Positions 31,582 to 45,365 of a DNA stretch of 64,000 nt are shown in pieces. The notes below the pieces were generated by a model, which was given only the letters and a program-made list of their open reading frames with translations, had not been told where the DNA came from and did no database searches. Each line of letters begins with the position of its first letter. The stretch's first letter is position 1. Both the position numbers and the translations under genes were made by a program. Source of the stretch: Anniella stebbinsi (Eukaryota > Chordata > Lepidosauria > Squamata > Anniellidae); the NCBI GenBank assembly GCA_029215795.1, contig JARDYH010000005.1, positions 43,530,001 to 43,594,000 of the forward strand, in the 5' to 3' direction.

Positions 31582-34500
31582 ACATTTTGGTCTCATTGTC
31601 TAGAACCTCAAATTAAAATATGATCCAGCAAAACCAGTTTCACTTAGTCCAAACCCATTCAATCTATATCTGAATTCCAATATGACAAATGTAGAAATAT
31701 GTGACTCATATATATTGCACTACTTAAGAACTATCAGGCAAAGAAGCAATTATGTTGGAAAGTTACACATTTTTTTTCCTTGGATATTTCCAAAAAGTAT
31801 CTTAATAAATATCTTGCAGACAAACTAAGATCTAGCCAAACACTGAGATACCTTTATATAGGAAAATAAATGTAACTTGTGAAAATAATTGCAGTGCAAA
31901 ACAGCTAGTCTACTTTTATTTTGTCCAGTCCAGTCCTGCATCTAGATTGTTGTTATTTTATGGTTTTTAAGAACAGACTGGGGTGAGGGAGGGGGACAGT
32001 GGCCATTTTTTATGTAAGCAAACAACTATGTCACCTAAGACATTAACATACCTGTGATAGCAAGAAGAGCTGGTGCAAACAATGGTATGAACAGCTTCAG
32101 CTACAATTCATATGATTTCAGTAGCTGGAAAAAATGCTGATCAGATTGCAGAAATCACTGCTGACAGACCTATGTTCCGCCTGGCCCACCCTAACAATTC
32201 CCTACGCTATTGGGGGCATGTTGCTGCTTCTAAGTAGGAGAAAGTGCTAGCGTGAACAGGCCCTTATACCTTACAGTTACATAAATCAGGTATGAAAAAT
32301 AGAAAATGGATAACTAGAAATAAATATTGTAGATTCCAGCAAACACTGCTGCCATAGCAACCTAGCCAAATGACAGAAAAGTTTGGAAGAGTTACCTGTC
32401 TTATAGCTTCTTCCCTTCCTTCCAGACTGTATTCAAGAGTCTGAAGTGGTGATATGTTCCTGTTTCTCTTTCACTTGCATCCAGAGATGATATATCATAA
32501 TAACAATCCAGAAGAATTGAAAATTACTAAGGCCATTACAGAGGCTGACTCCTTGTCATCCAAGACATCAAAGATTAACTACAGAGGAAGCAACTTTTCA
32601 AAACCTAAAAGCACAAGAAATGCAAGACAGCTGCAAAGATGCTCATCTTTCACAACATTATTTTTCCATTTTCTATTCTGTAGAATACTCAATTAGTTTA
32701 TCAGCCTATTCAGGTTACAACCCAGCTTCTTTAATCTATTAAGAGCCATGGACTACTTTGCAATTATATCCACTCCCCTTTCATCTCCCATTTGGAAATC
32801 TATGTTTGTTTATTCATTGAAAGTATTTATGGATCACTTTCCTGCCCACCACGGCCCTCAAAGTGATGCACAATTAATAAAATATGATACAATAATACAG
32901 CATTAGATCTACAAAAATCCAGTGCCCCAATCTAACATAAAAATGGTGGCTTGCGTGGAGGATGGGCAACTGCCGAGCACAATTGGATGGGTCCAGTAAG
33001 TCCTGGCTGTCTGAGTGGCTCAGTGGGCATCTTGCCATCAACTGGATTGGTCCAAAGCGATCCAAAGTGCTTCGGACCTGATCCAGGCCCAATCCAAATT
33101 ACAAACAATTTGGGCCGAATCATCCTGCTTTGGGATTCAGATCTGCAACCGAAGTAGTGCACAGCCCTATTTCACACCTATCTATCAATTATAAGACAAC
33201 TTATACCCCACTTTTACCACCCTAAAGGTGAAAAACCAGGGAGGGGGAAATTTAAAAACACCAATAACCTCCACCTATGGAGCTTCCTATTTATAGCAAA
33301 TGCTTATATTTATGGGTCTAATGTTTATACTACTCTCTACCACTATAACTCTATAGGCTGATCCTTTCCCACTACCACCAATTCTGTTTAAAACTCCCAG
33401 TAGCTGGTATAGGAGCCTTAGGCATGAGATAGGGATCAACACTAGAGACAAGATGAACAATTAAATAAGTAATTTATTAAAGGGATTTTTGTACATATGG
33501 GATTACTAATATTTGCTTTGGGATTTTTAAAGGATTGCTTAGTGACAATTCTTTAGGATTCAGCTTTTGGGTAAAGTCTTCCTCTGACACTCAAGCTTCT
33601 CTTGTTTTATTACGGGCTGCTTGAACAGTTTATCTGGGTTTTTACTGCCACCTTGTATAACCTTACTCTGGCAAGATCTTGGGAGAGCTTCTTGGCATAA
33701 CACAGCCACTAGCTCCCTACTCCTGGTCTTCAATAGCCACCTAAGCTTATCCCACAGAGAAAGTATAGCTATTCCCTTTCTCTTCAGCTTTCTCTTAGTC
33801 CTTCTCAAATGCCACATGTCAAAAAGCACACCTTCTCCCTTTGCCTCCACAGACTAACGCTCACTAAACTCCTGTAACCGTCATACCTTAACTGTCACTT
33901 TGCAACTGCTCTTTTCCACCTAGGTATAATTGCCAGCCAATCAGAACTGAATTTGCCTGATCCCGGTCTATCTAAAAATATTCAAAGCAATTGTCTCTCT
34001 CTCCCGAGCCCCTTCAGTGTCACTCAACATCCACTACAAATACCTTTGTCAGTAATGAAACAAGGTATCAGGCCACACAAAGCAAACATTACAGAACAAC
34101 AGTAATTATATACAGGTATTTATTCACACTTACAAATCCCCTGGTTCTATATCTTCTAAAAAGCATCTACCCACAGCTCTGTCCACCAGTATAAAATCAT
34201 AGATCAGCAGGGAAACTTGACTATTTTCTGGAAATATTAGCACAATGTGGACAGTAGTTCAAAATGGTTTTGAAGCACAGCTGTAGAGCAGGAGTTTTCG
34301 CTTTTCATTCACTCGCACCCATTTTTGCCATTCACTCTTGGCAAAAATTCATAAATAAAGAATTGTGCCAGAAAGGGGCAGAAACTCCAGCTTCCTTTTA
34401 AAAAAGGTCCATTCCATTAACAGAGCAGATGGAGATAGCCACAAGGTTATAAAAGCCTTAGTTTTTATTTATTTACTTAGTTTTTATTTATTTCTCTCTC

Positions 34501-36960
34501 TATTGTGTTAAAGTGCCATGACAGCAACAGATTTAACACCACACATCAACTAGCACAAATCTCTGTGGTGTGCTGTATTATTGCAACACTAAAAGCCGAA
34601 GATCGGAGAGAAAGGTAGCAGCCAACTTTTGCCCACCAGGTAAACAGTGATTTAATCTATACAACTCTCATCAGAGATCCATTCTAGTAAATTAATCACC
34701 AAAGATGAGCTATGGATCAAAAACTAAGCTGGTAGAGAAAGACAAGAAGAAATTTAAAATATTCATCCATTCAGTCAGTGCCACACTAGTTAACTGTGTG
34801 CCTTGGTTTTTTCACATTTGCATAGTCATCAAGATCAATTCAATCTCAGGATGCATTGAGATTACTGTAGCCCTATTAAACATTGATGTCTTATTTATTA
34901 TGATTTCTTACATCTCTTTTATAATTCTGAATGTGATTAAGTTACATTATTTGCAGGAAAATTATTCCAGGTTTTACGTATTATGGTGCCACGGTTTGGT
35001 CAATATGTCAGAAGCACAACTGAGTAATTTTAAAAAGATGTTACCAACGAGTGAATGCTAACCCAAGTCTTGCACCCTCAAAGAGTGCTCCTGTCACTTG
35101 GCACTACTTCAATTTCTTATATAAAAACAAAACATTTTATTTATTTATTTTCTATCCCCACCCCCAAAAACCAAAGCTCTCTGAGTGGTTTACAACAGTT
35201 GAAACATGTGTTTACCAATAGCATATACCACAACAGAACATCTAAAGGCTGGTTCAGATGTCCCAATCAACCATGGTTTATCATGATGGGAATAACCCAC
35301 AGTGAGCTGTGTACATCTGTGCTTTCTCCCTCTCCTCTCCTACTTCAGGATGATCATGAGATTGGAAATTTCTTCTTCTTTTTGATTAACTGCACTTCGT
35401 TGTTCTATCCAACCTGACAAACTGGTTAATCTTAATGATGGTTTTGTTTGAGACAAACCTACTTGGTTCACACACAGCAATAACCCAGATTTTTTTTAAC
35501 AAAGCAGTGTGTTGGTGCACACCTCTATTGCTCAAGACCGCACAGACCTTCTATCCATGGTTTGATTAGTGTTATGTGTGAACCAGAATCTTGGCTTGTC
35601 CCTTCCTTGACAAGCCAGAGAAGTAGTCTATGGTTTTGTTCTTGGGTTATTCCTCTGGGTTTTGAGGGAAGAGGGTTCCAGGTTTGCATGTAACACTAAC
35701 CAAAATATGGACAGAGCAACAACCAGCAAATTTACCTAGGTCACAATATGCCAAAACGTTCCAAGGTGAGATCATCTTCACTGAAAATCAACTTCTGCAT
35801 GCAATTTAGATTAAGACTATTGCAAGTCTATGTGTGTAATTTGCACCTGTACAATCTACATTACTTAGAGCAGGTGCTCAAAAAAGCAGATGCTGTGTTG
35901 GTGGTTGGCTGCTGCAGGTTCTTTCATTACAAAAATTGACTTGAACTTTTTGAAAATAGATATGTAATTTACGATATGCCCTGTCTCCTCACATACATCC
36001 CAAAGGCAGGGCATGCATCATGTAAATGTGACCTTTACAAAAGTAAATCAGGTGTTCAGCAGCTGGGAACACAAAAGCACCACTTGTGAACAACAAATCA
36101 CCAACCAATTTAAATATTCACCAAACAAATCAATCAATTTTTACAAAATGTCAAAACTAAACACACAGAGCAAGGAAAACTTAAATGTTGACACAAAGGG
36201 CAATAGTACAACCAACTTGAATATTTATAGCAAGCACACAATATTTCATTCTGAGAAAAAAGGCTAAGTGTAGAAAGAAAAGAAAAAGCTATTGTATCTT
36301 TGTGATTCAAACAAAGGTATCATGATACACACTGTATACAGAAGGAAAGACAATGCTGCACTTTTGCCTAAGGCAATTCTTTAGCTTTCCCTATCCCCAT
36401 ATAACTGTTCCCAATGGCAGTGTGAGGTCTCACATGGGCAAAAAATGTGAGCCAATGTGGAACTGTGAAAAAATGCTTGCTCTTGCTCTCTTTCTCAACT
36501 CAAGAGTTCAAGATAATGCTTGAGATTGGCAATCAATTATGGTTCAAGCTGAGAGGAGTTTAACATCATTAATCCAGAGGCAAATAAGTGCAACAGATGT
36601 TTTAAATAAAATATTTATTAGGAACTTAGATCATTTGGAATTCAAAACCTATATTTTAGGGTTGGGGAACATTTTTCGGTGCAACAGCTGAATTGAATCC
36701 AATTGAATCCAATGGGGCCATGTATCAGCAGTGAGCAAGGCCACTTCAAAAAGCAGATGCGCCCCAATGTGTTTGCCCAGATTGATACACCTACTCACAC
36801 ACACAGCCCTCCTGAAAACGATCCCTGTTACAAGACCAGGAGTGGGGGAGAGGGATTTTTTTTTCTCCTGCTGGACTAATTCTTTATGTGGGTTCCCCAG
36901 GAAAAGAATTTCAAATAGGCTGCCTTCAGTCAGGAAGAATTTCGTGACACATCCTAGTCT
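31582..36960. other. No recognisable gene; scattered repeat tails
   Basis: Contains an L2/CR1-type tail in reverse (about 32795-32905), a second reverse L2 tail (about 35120-35210, ctctctgagtggtttacaac) and a MITE (35246-35593). A 118-residue AT-rich frame at 34705 has hydrophobic stretches but no recognisable family; I do not call it. Confidence 0.45.
35246..35593. mobile_element. Non-autonomous DNA transposon (ggttcaca-ended MITE)
   Basis: Mirrored ends ggctggttcagatgtcccaa and ttatgtgtgaaccagaatc contain, just inside, caaccatggttt and ccatggtttgatt. No coding content. Related in style to 59577-59835. Confidence 0.5.
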
Positions 36961-36964
36961 GCCC

Positions 36965-36993
36965 AGCTACATAATAATAATAAGAACAACAAC

Positions 36994-37025
<32 letters not shown>

Positions 37026-37345
37026 TAATATATTTATTTCTTACCCGCCTCTCCCTCAGGATCGAGGCGGGGAACAACATTGATACAAATAACATAAAAT
37101 ACATAAAACTGATTAAAACACATAAAATTAATACATTAAAATACAGATAAAACTCTTAAAATTCGACTGGGTAGGCCCTCCCAGAAGAGATTGGTTTTTA
37201 TGGCTTTCTTAAAGTCAAAAAGACTACTAAGTTGACGAATCTCCTCCGGCAGGCCATTCCACAGTCTGGGAGCGGCAGAAGAGAAGGTCCTCTGGGTAAC
37301 GGTTGTCAGCCTGGTTTTGGAGTTTGTCATGAGGAGTTTCTGAGC
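36965..37345 (-). repeat. LINE 3' fragment (L2/CR1-type), minus strand
   Basis: Reverse translation gives a LINE C-terminus (FSSAAPRLWNGLPEEIRQLS) followed by a tail containing gaggcggggaacaacattga on the plus strand and an (AAT)n tract at 36971-37030. The same tail family appears at 45390-45520 and 53815-53882. Confidence 0.75.
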
Positions 37346-40300
37346 CCTATTGCCAAAGACCCCTCCCTTTAGCCCAGCTCTAGGGAAAAAAGAAAAATGC
37401 AAGGGGCTTTGGACTTCCCTTCCCAAAGCCCAGAAACAGACAGCTTCAAAATCTGAAAACGCAAGCTTTGTAAACATTTGGTTACACTTCAGTGGCAAAT
37501 CTCCTTTAAAACAACACAGCCAAATGTCCAAACATAAAAAGTAGTTCACTTAGGGAAAAAGAGAACCAAGGGTGTGGGGGAGGGGGGAACCAGGGAAGGC
37601 AACAATCACAAATGTATGCAGAATTCCATGTAAAATTAAAAAAAAGTCCGTCTAACTTATCTAGTCACAGAACCTACCTGAGTACAGTCTTGGGTTCTAG
37701 AGCATATGCCGACTTTACTGCAGAGAGAATGATTTGAAAGAGAGAGCATCTGGCTTCCAGTTAGATGGTATATAGGAAAGCTCTAGAAAGACTGAGGCAA
37801 TCTTTTTATGAGGGATCTCTGCTCAATAAAAGCCAGCCCCTTAACAAAGAATAATGGCTGGTCTGTCCAGTAACGTGATAATATCCATTTCTGATGTCAG
37901 TGTTCTAGCCAACAAAACAGAAAATTACCAACTGGCTGGACCACAGCAGAGCAGGCAGGAGGGGTGGAGTCAATGGGAAACTTCTGCTTAACTTTCATCC
38001 TTCAAAGACTTTCGCAGTTCATGCAGTTGTAACACTTGCAGATTTTTATCATTGTTCTCGTGGTTCATTATTACTAGACATCCTTTGTTAATTGCTAATT
38101 AATTTCATGCCTCCTGCTGCATGAGGAGATGTACACAGCCACATGCCTGGAATGCAAAGTTATGCTTATCCCCTACTCATGACTTTTGCCCACCATAAGA
38201 AGGCCCTACAAAGAAGCAAGCACACAATTCAATTTGAAATGGAGAATTTGAAAATAAACTCTAGAATCTCTCTGAGTTGGTAATGACACATGGCAAAAGA
38301 CATTCCATTTCAATGGAACAGAATACAGTAGCACCTCCATTCCTGCAGTGAAAAGGTCCATCAGTCCAGATCGCTAAAGGTATTGATCCCATTCCTAACT
38401 AAATCAAATGCATCATATACATCAGGGAGATTTAAATATTTCTGGATAAATTCGTGAGAGAATAGGCCAGCCTTCTCCAACCTGGTGTTTTTGAATCCAA
38501 CTCCCATCAATCCCAATCAGCACACCCAATGGTCAAGAATGTTGAGAGTTATAGTCCAAAACATCTGGAGAGCATCAGGTTGGGGGAAGTTGGAATAGGT
38601 CTATCAATGGCTATCAGCCATAACAGAAGTGGAAATGTTGTGTTTATCGCAGTATATATCTCTATATATCAGATGCTCAGTCTAGCTAGTGGGGGAGGGG
38701 GGTCACTCTATTATGCCCTGATTGCAAAGATCCCAGAGGTATCTGGCTGGCTGCTTCTCATAGATCTATTGGACTAGAGTGATCATTGAGACTCATTCAA
38801 AAAAAAAGAAAAGAAAAGCTATTTTTGTATTATTAAGGTTGAAAATATGGTACTAATCCTACACCCCACCTTAAAGAGGGACCAGCAAAAGACAAAGGCC
38901 AAGAGAGTGAGGAAATGAGGGAAACGTAAATAGAATGCAATTTTAAAAGGAGAAGGGGCTTCTATGGATAATTAAGTTATACGAATGCATTTTCTCCACA
39001 GTGTAGTACTCACAGAAGTAGGCTGGTGAGAAAATCACATTTTTCCAGCAACAACATGGTTTCAATACAGATGAAAAGTTATGAATCTTGGGTAAAGTTG
39101 TCTTGAACCCTTGCAGCAAATAAATAACTTGTCTGTACAAACCCTTAGAATCCTCGTTTCCCATTAAGCCAAGCAAACTGCATCAGACAAATAAACTTAC
39201 AAGGTTGGATAGAGGCTTAGAGTAAACCTATTGAAATCAATGGGACTTAAATTAGTTATGACTAACTTATTCTTATTTAATTCAATGTGCCTACTCTAAG
39301 TATGGTTAAGTCTGGAGCTAATCCACCATCTCCGCCACCCTAAATCATTAAATAAACTATAAGCAGGGCCACATATATAGCTTGGAAATAAAACTCCCAT
39401 AGAAGAGTACAACTCTTGGCTTTGATTATTTAAAGCTTAAAATCATTACCTGTCTTTTCAGCATTCAAAAGCAAGCAGCAACATTTACAGAACTGCAAAT
39501 TACATTAATAACCCTTCCCAGGAGGATTTCTGAAGTTGGTTAACATTGAGTGAGTAAATTCTCCTGGAGATTATTGTAGAACTTAACTTTTTGTTAATTT
39601 GTTACTCTGTCATTCCTTCTTTCTCTAAATGGAAATATATTTCCAGTACAAATCCACTTTGCAATATACGATCTTTGGCTCATTGTTGCATTTACTACTT
39701 GCATTTTGTGATCACAAAGTGGCAAAGGTTAGGCAGCTTAGACTCTTTTAAGTTAGCTAATGGACATGGAGCAAAAGTGCAGTATTCCAACAGAAGCCAA
39801 TTGAATTTGAAAGTGAACTAAAGATTTATGATCTCAATGGCTTGAGACTATGCTATGTCTCCTTTCCTTTTGTTGGACCTAGACAGAAATACAACCCACA
39901 CAACCTGCACATAAAAATAATTATGGCAGGCTGTCAAGAAAATTATGCAATGCATTCGTTGTCTAAATATACTCCATTATCCATTCTAAGATCAGACTAA
40001 ATCATGGGTATTTTGTGTTTTGCAAACCATGCACATCTTTGAACTTTTCAGTCTGGGTTTTAGTTCATGACAGAAGAAAGGGTTGACAGGATAGCATTCA
40101 TAGGAATTACAGTAATTGGTGAATCACTTGCAAAAAGAGTAAACAAGTACTCCTGAGGCACCCAGGCTGCCACATCAAAATACTCTAGACCATTATTACT
40201 GAACATACAGACACACACACACTTTCCTCTGAAATTAGAACTGTTCCTAGAAACAACACTTAACTCACGTTTGGAGTTATGCAAATTGAACAGAATGCAA

Positions 40301-42540
40301 ATGTTGTGTGTGGCAGAGATTATCAATATCTGAAAGCCTGCTGATGCTTAGTGGATGAATTGTGTTAACTTCAGTCAACTGCTTCACATGTGATACCTGC
40401 CATGTTCGCTGGCCTACATTCTCCCTCTGGCTCAGAGGAGGACTCCAAGGTAGAGGAGGCATCATCCAGTGAGTCATTCTTTATCACCCAAGGGGCTTCC
40501 AAGACAGAGTACATGGCTTTATTTGACTCTTCAGGCTCAGAGGATACACACCCTCTCCATGCAGTCCTCACTACTCCCATGCCAGAGGACCCAGCACCTG
40601 CAGAATCAGGCAATGGCATTTAAGAGAGACAGCTTCACAGAGGAGGTGGGATTAACAGCAGGCTCAGATCAGCTAACATTCATAGATCTCCAGAAGACGT
40701 CCACGTAGTGCTGAGACAGCAGTTCTTTTTTAGTGAGTTTCAGACAGCATAGATCTTTCCAGGGTCCTGACAGACCCTGCCTGGTCTGGCTTTACCATCC
40801 TGCTTCATCAGACTTGGCTCTGCTTCACCCTTCTAGTAAAAGCAACTCTCCTGGGAACCTTGAGCTGAGCTAAACAGGGCAATACCTTTGGTATGCAGAC
40901 ATGCTCATTTATCTTCTAACCTCACCTGGTATATCAGTTCCCACTTACCATCCGAACCATACAGCACTTTAGTAACTACCAGCATTTCCATTAGGATTGA
41001 TATCATTTTCGATTAGATATGCATCAAGCTGGAGAATGAGACCCTTGAGAACAAATACAAAGGAGAAGCATGAGCATTTTTGCTTTCTTGTGACATCTGT
41101 ACAGATCAATCCTTACAGAATTCCAATTCAGAAAACAGGAGGTGGGCTTAAAACCCATAAGAGTCAGCACTGCATGCTTAAGACAACTATTCAGCCCAAA
41201 GAGTCAAATGCTAGAGGTTAATGGTGATTTCCCCATAAAACTGACACCAGACTGGGAATTATGTTAGTCAAGCCATTTACTGATTGAGGGGGCAACTTGT
41301 AATAGACAATATGGAGCATGAGGAGGAAGCTAAATGTATGACAGCTCTGTTTGGTGACAATGATGCATTTACTATAATGCCCAGTATAGCCCTAAGTTTC
41401 CCTGGTTCAAGGTTCAAGCAAGTTACCTTCTCAACTGTTACAATGACAGTGCCAGTACAGTGAGATACTTGGAACTCACCATGGGTTGAGATTATTTGAG
41501 CTCCTTTAAGTTCCATCATCATACATGCATTCTACTCCAGTTCCTATATAGCAAATACACAGATTTCCCCTCAGCAAGCAAAAAGGGGAGATTTTGCAGG
41601 TGACTTTTGTCATATTTCACTTGGCTCATTTCATCTGCTGTGCCTCACAGCAAAGCTCGTTATTCACTGAACATCTGCCTATAAATATCACCCTGCTTGG
41701 TAGGCAAGTACATGGACTTGCATGTATTATTTCATGGCCAGTGTCTAGCCTTCAGAAAGAAAAGACTTCATTGATCTATGAATGCAAAGATCAGGATAGT
41801 TTCAATCATACAGCACATCTATCTTTTCCCAGCTACAGCTTCTTTCCATAAATATTTTTAACACCATCAGTGTATTAACTTGAAGTTTTAAGACCCATGC
41901 AGTCAAAGAGCAGATAGCTAAATTCATTTTGGACAGAGTTTTCTTTTTTTAAATGGGTCCATTCATCATCACACTACTTAATTTGGCTTGCATAAGTACT
42001 GCAGTTTTAAGTGGATTTCACCATTTTTCTAGCATGTATTGAAATCTGATATTTGTAGTTTTGGGGAATGAACAGCTGCGTGACATTAATGATGTGACAT
42101 CTAAATATATAAAAAGTGCTTTCTGTTTGGTAGCAAAATATGCATGTTGTATTGAGTCGTACTCCCCCTTTCTCTGAGTTGAGAAAAGCTTAGACTTCAC
42201 AGGATCATTTTCTTTTGGAGCACTGGTGACTTACCATATTTTCAACAATAATCTACTTAAAAATACACAGGTTATGCAGGTATTATAGTGGTACAAAAGC
42301 AAGCACACACAAACAGGCAGTACTAGATTTACAGCATCAGCATCTGTGAGACTCAAAAATTGCTTTGCTCCAGAAACACTGCTTCAGAAACTCTACCACC
42401 CAGCTCCAAACGCAAAATAATCCTCACAGTCTTCCTTGGTTGTGTACCTCTTCCAAATCCTCAGGTGGGTGTGAAAGATTGATCCAAAATGGCTAAGATG
42501 ATCTGTTGCACTGGTGAGCCATTAATTAGCACATATTTTA
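37346..42540. other. No recognisable gene over 5 kb
   Basis: A degraded hAT-like MITE lies at about 38467-38593 and a short squamate-type repeat at about 39219-39310. An acidic Ser/Glu-rich frame at 40390-40623 overlaps a second frame and could be a remnant of a retroelement, but nothing in it is diagnostic. Confidence 0.45.
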
Positions 42541-43181
42541 GTGATCAAGGACATGGTAAAACCATCTAAGGCCCGATGTAATATATTTGCTAGGCACATC
42601 CAGAATAAAATATTTGGCATCTGTCAGGACTTAGTCTCTAGTGTTATAGCAGGTGAATCAAATGAGGTATCCAGAGCACAGGCTTGTCCTGTTTTCTTGG
42701 GTGAGTTTCAGTTGGTACAGCTCGAGGGCGTTGACAAGGTGCAACCACCTCCGCATTGGATCCTTGCCCCTCTTGGCTAATAAAAGCTAGCAGGGATGGA
42801 ACAACTGGCTGGACCAGGGAAGTGATTAATGCCTCTTTGCAAGAGGGAGTGGTCCCAGGCCTCCTGAAAGAGGCAGCAGCGAGACCACTCTTGATGAAAT
42901 CTCCCTTGGACCCTGAAAATCTTAATAACTACAGGCCAGTAGCAAATGTTCCATTCCTGGGCAAGGTCCTTGAGAGGGTGGTTGCGAGCCAGCTCCAGGC
43001 ACTCTTGGATGACACCGATTATCTGGATCCATTTCAGTTGGGTTTCAGGCCTGGCTTTGGTACAGAAACAGCCTTGGTTGCCCTGAATGGTGACCTATGT
43101 CGGGAGAAAGATAGGGGGAGTCTGACTCTGTTGATTCTCCTTGATCTCTCAATAGCTTTCGATACCATCAATCATGGTATC

Positions 43182-44063
43182 TATGCGGTTATCCTCGACC
43201 ACTTGCTGCTGCTGCCTGTCTTGCCTTTACTATTTAGGAACCACAGCCCAGCAACCTGGCCTCCAGATAACTTCTTTATGCCGCTGCCACCAGTACCTTC
43301 CTCAGGTACACTCACAGACCACACCAGAAGATGGAATTAACAAGAATATATTAATAGGAAATTGCATGTCAACTAGCTTACTTCAGTTCAACTGCGTATC
43401 GGTTACAAGGTTTCAATGCTTATTGGTTTCAGTCATAACTCTTATACGTTCATAAACTGTTCTACATTTGATCTATGCTCTAAAATCTTATCTCAATCTC
43501 TTAATTCTTTCAAATCCCTTTCAATGTCTCTCTCAAAAATCCCCCTCAAATCTCCTCCAATCAACTTCCTGTCAGCTCTCTCTGTCATACACATATATAC
43601 ACTCTACTCGCTCTCTAGCTCCTGCCACTCTTACACAACCAACCAATCCAGGCACTCTAAACAACTAGCCAATCACTCTATACTTACCAAGACCTATAAT
43701 CACAAACAGTGGATCAATTCGGATGACACAATAAACAACTGGTGTGGGGGAAACAATAGTCAGTTGTTTTGACTATTGTGTCATCCGAATCCTGCCATAG
43801 TCAACTCAGCGCTGATCCTAATCCACACCACAGTTGATTATTTATTACCATGTTGTGTGCGGAGTACCCCCTAGTTGAACAACTGTAAAGTTGATTATTA
43901 CCCCACCATTGACTATCGTGTCGTCCGAATTGAGCCAGTAAGTACATTTTGGCCTAATCATTTACTTTACTTATTAGCATTCCTAAACTTTTTAAGCCAT
44001 ATATAAATAAATGCATATCCTAAACAACAAACCTTGCAATAAAATTATAACAATAAGCAGTAG
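43182..44063 (-). mobile_element. 880-bp insertion with 5-bp target duplication, possibly a solo LTR
   Basis: The LINE reading is interrupted after catggtatc and resumes at gtatccttctgg, so GTATC flanks the insert on both sides. A 5-bp duplication fits an LTR retrotransposon or endogenous retrovirus. On the minus strand the insert begins TGTGATG, as LTRs begin with TG, but the opposite end reads CGCATA rather than a clean CA. No gene is present. A 226-bp MITE (43711-43936) inserted later. Confidence 0.45.
43711..43936. mobile_element. 226-bp palindromic MITE, copy 1
   Basis: Ends ggatcaattcggatgacac and gtgtcgtccgaattgagcc are mirrored; target duplication AGT (43708-43710 and 43937-43939). 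About 97% identical to copy 2 at 56536-56761. Internally it holds a second mirrored motif (ttgttttgactattgtgtca). Confidence 0.85.
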
Positions 44064-44124
44064 AACATCACAGTATCCTTCTGGGACAACTGGCTGAGTT
44101 GGGAGTGGGAGGAACTGCATTGTA

Positions 44125-45150
44125 GTGGTTCTGCTCCTACTTGGCGGGTGGCTTCAGAAGATGGTGCTTGGGGAACATTGCTTGGCCCCGTGGATTCTAC
44201 AGTATGGGGTTCTGCAGGGGTCAGTCTTGTCCCCCATGTTGTTCAACATCTACATGAAACCGTTGAGTGCAGTCATTTGGAGTTTTGGAGTGCATTGTTA
44301 TCAGTACACTGATGACACGCAGCTCTATTTCTCCTTTTCATCTTCATCAGGTGAGGCTGTGGATGTGTTGAACCAGTGCTTGGCTGCGACAATGGACTGG
44401 ATGAGGGCTAATAAACTGAAACTCAATCCAGACAAGACTGAGACGCTGGGTGGTTCTGCTGACTGGATGGAGGGTCTTCAACCTGTTCTGGATGGGGTTG
44501 CACTCCCACTGAAGGAGCAGGTTCGTAGCTTGGGGGTTCTCCTACAACCATCTCTGTCACTTGAGGCTCAGGTGGCCTCAGTGGCATGGAGTGCCTTCTA
44601 CCAACTTCGGTTGGTGGCCCAGTTATGCCCCTGTCTGGATAGGGATAACCTGACTTCAGTTGTCCATGCTCTGGTAACCTCCAAGTTAGATTATTGTAAT
44701 GCACTCTATGTGGGGTTGCCTTTGAGGACGGTTCAGAAGTTGTGGCTTGTGCAAACTTCAACGGCCAGATTGATAACTGGGACCAGAAGATTCGAGCATA
44801 TATGCCTTACTCTGGCCCGCTTGCATTGGCTGCCTGTATGTTTCCGAGCCCGATTCAAGGTGCTGATTTTAACCTATAAAGCCTTACACAGCTTGGGGCC
44901 ACAATACCTTATGGAATGCCTTTCCCAACATGAACCTACCCAAATACTACATTCAACATTTAAGGTCCTCCTCCAAGTGCCTACTCCGAGGGAAGCTCGG
45001 AGGTTGGCAACAAGGGAGAGGGCCTTCTCTGTGGTGGCCCCCAAACTGTGGAATTATCTCCCCGACAAGGCCTGCCTGGCGCCAACATTGTTATCTTTTC
45101 GGCGCCATGTCAAGACTTTCCTCTTCTCTCAGGCATTTAGCAATATCTGA
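44125..45150 (+). pseudogene. L2-type LINE ORF2, C-terminal part of reverse transcriptase
   Basis: A 341-residue open piece: RT palm with GVLQGSVLSPMLFNIYMKPL, active-site variant QYTDDTQLY, MRANKLKLNPDKTE thumb region, and the L2/CR1 C-terminal signature RLHWLPVCFRARFKVLILTY and VVAPKLWNYLPDKA. It lacks the endonuclease and the RT fingers, so it is non-functional although open. The frame before 44125 continues the same protein across a stop. Confidence 0.85.
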
Positions 45151-45365
45151 TGAGCCTGGGTTTGTTTTGTTTTTAGGCTTATAGCTTTTTAAAGTTATTA
45201 CAGTGGTTTTAACTGTATATGTGTATACTGTGTGTATCTTGTATGTTTTTGCTGTTTTGGTTTTTGTATATTGTTTTGAATTATTTTAATCTTATGTAAA
45301 CCGCCCAGAGAGCTTTGGCTATGGGGCGGTATACAAATGTAATAAATAAATAAATAAATAAATAC

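Larger units (their letters stand above)
42541..45365 (+). mobile_element. L2-type LINE, 5'-truncated, split by an insertion
   Basis: Three pieces of one Jockey-group reverse transcriptase: a weak upstream piece (42541-42780), a palm N-terminal piece (42756-43181: DPENLNNYRPVANVPFLGKV, FQLGFRPGFGTETAL, DLSIAFDTINHG) and, after an 880-bp insertion, the C-terminal two thirds (about 44064-45150). The 3' UTR ends in (AATA)n at 45365. A frameshift near 42750 and the insertion inactivate it. The family is assigned from the strong similarity of the HWLPV and KLWNYLP regions to vertebrate L2/CR1 elements. Confidence 0.85.

Noticed and set aside
34705..35061. 118-residue hydrophobic frame
   Set aside because: AT-rich sequence readily gives Ile/Leu/Phe-rich frames; no family motif, no splice context, and it overlaps no recognised element.
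36971..37030. Possible CRISPR-like or structured array
   Set aside because: A simple (AAT)n LINE tail in a eukaryotic genome; no spacer-repeat structure anywhere in the window.
40390..40623. Acidic Ser/Glu-rich frame, possibly a gag or host exon
   Set aside because: A second frame overlaps it, there is no conserved motif, and no convincing splice pair. Possible retroelement remnant only.
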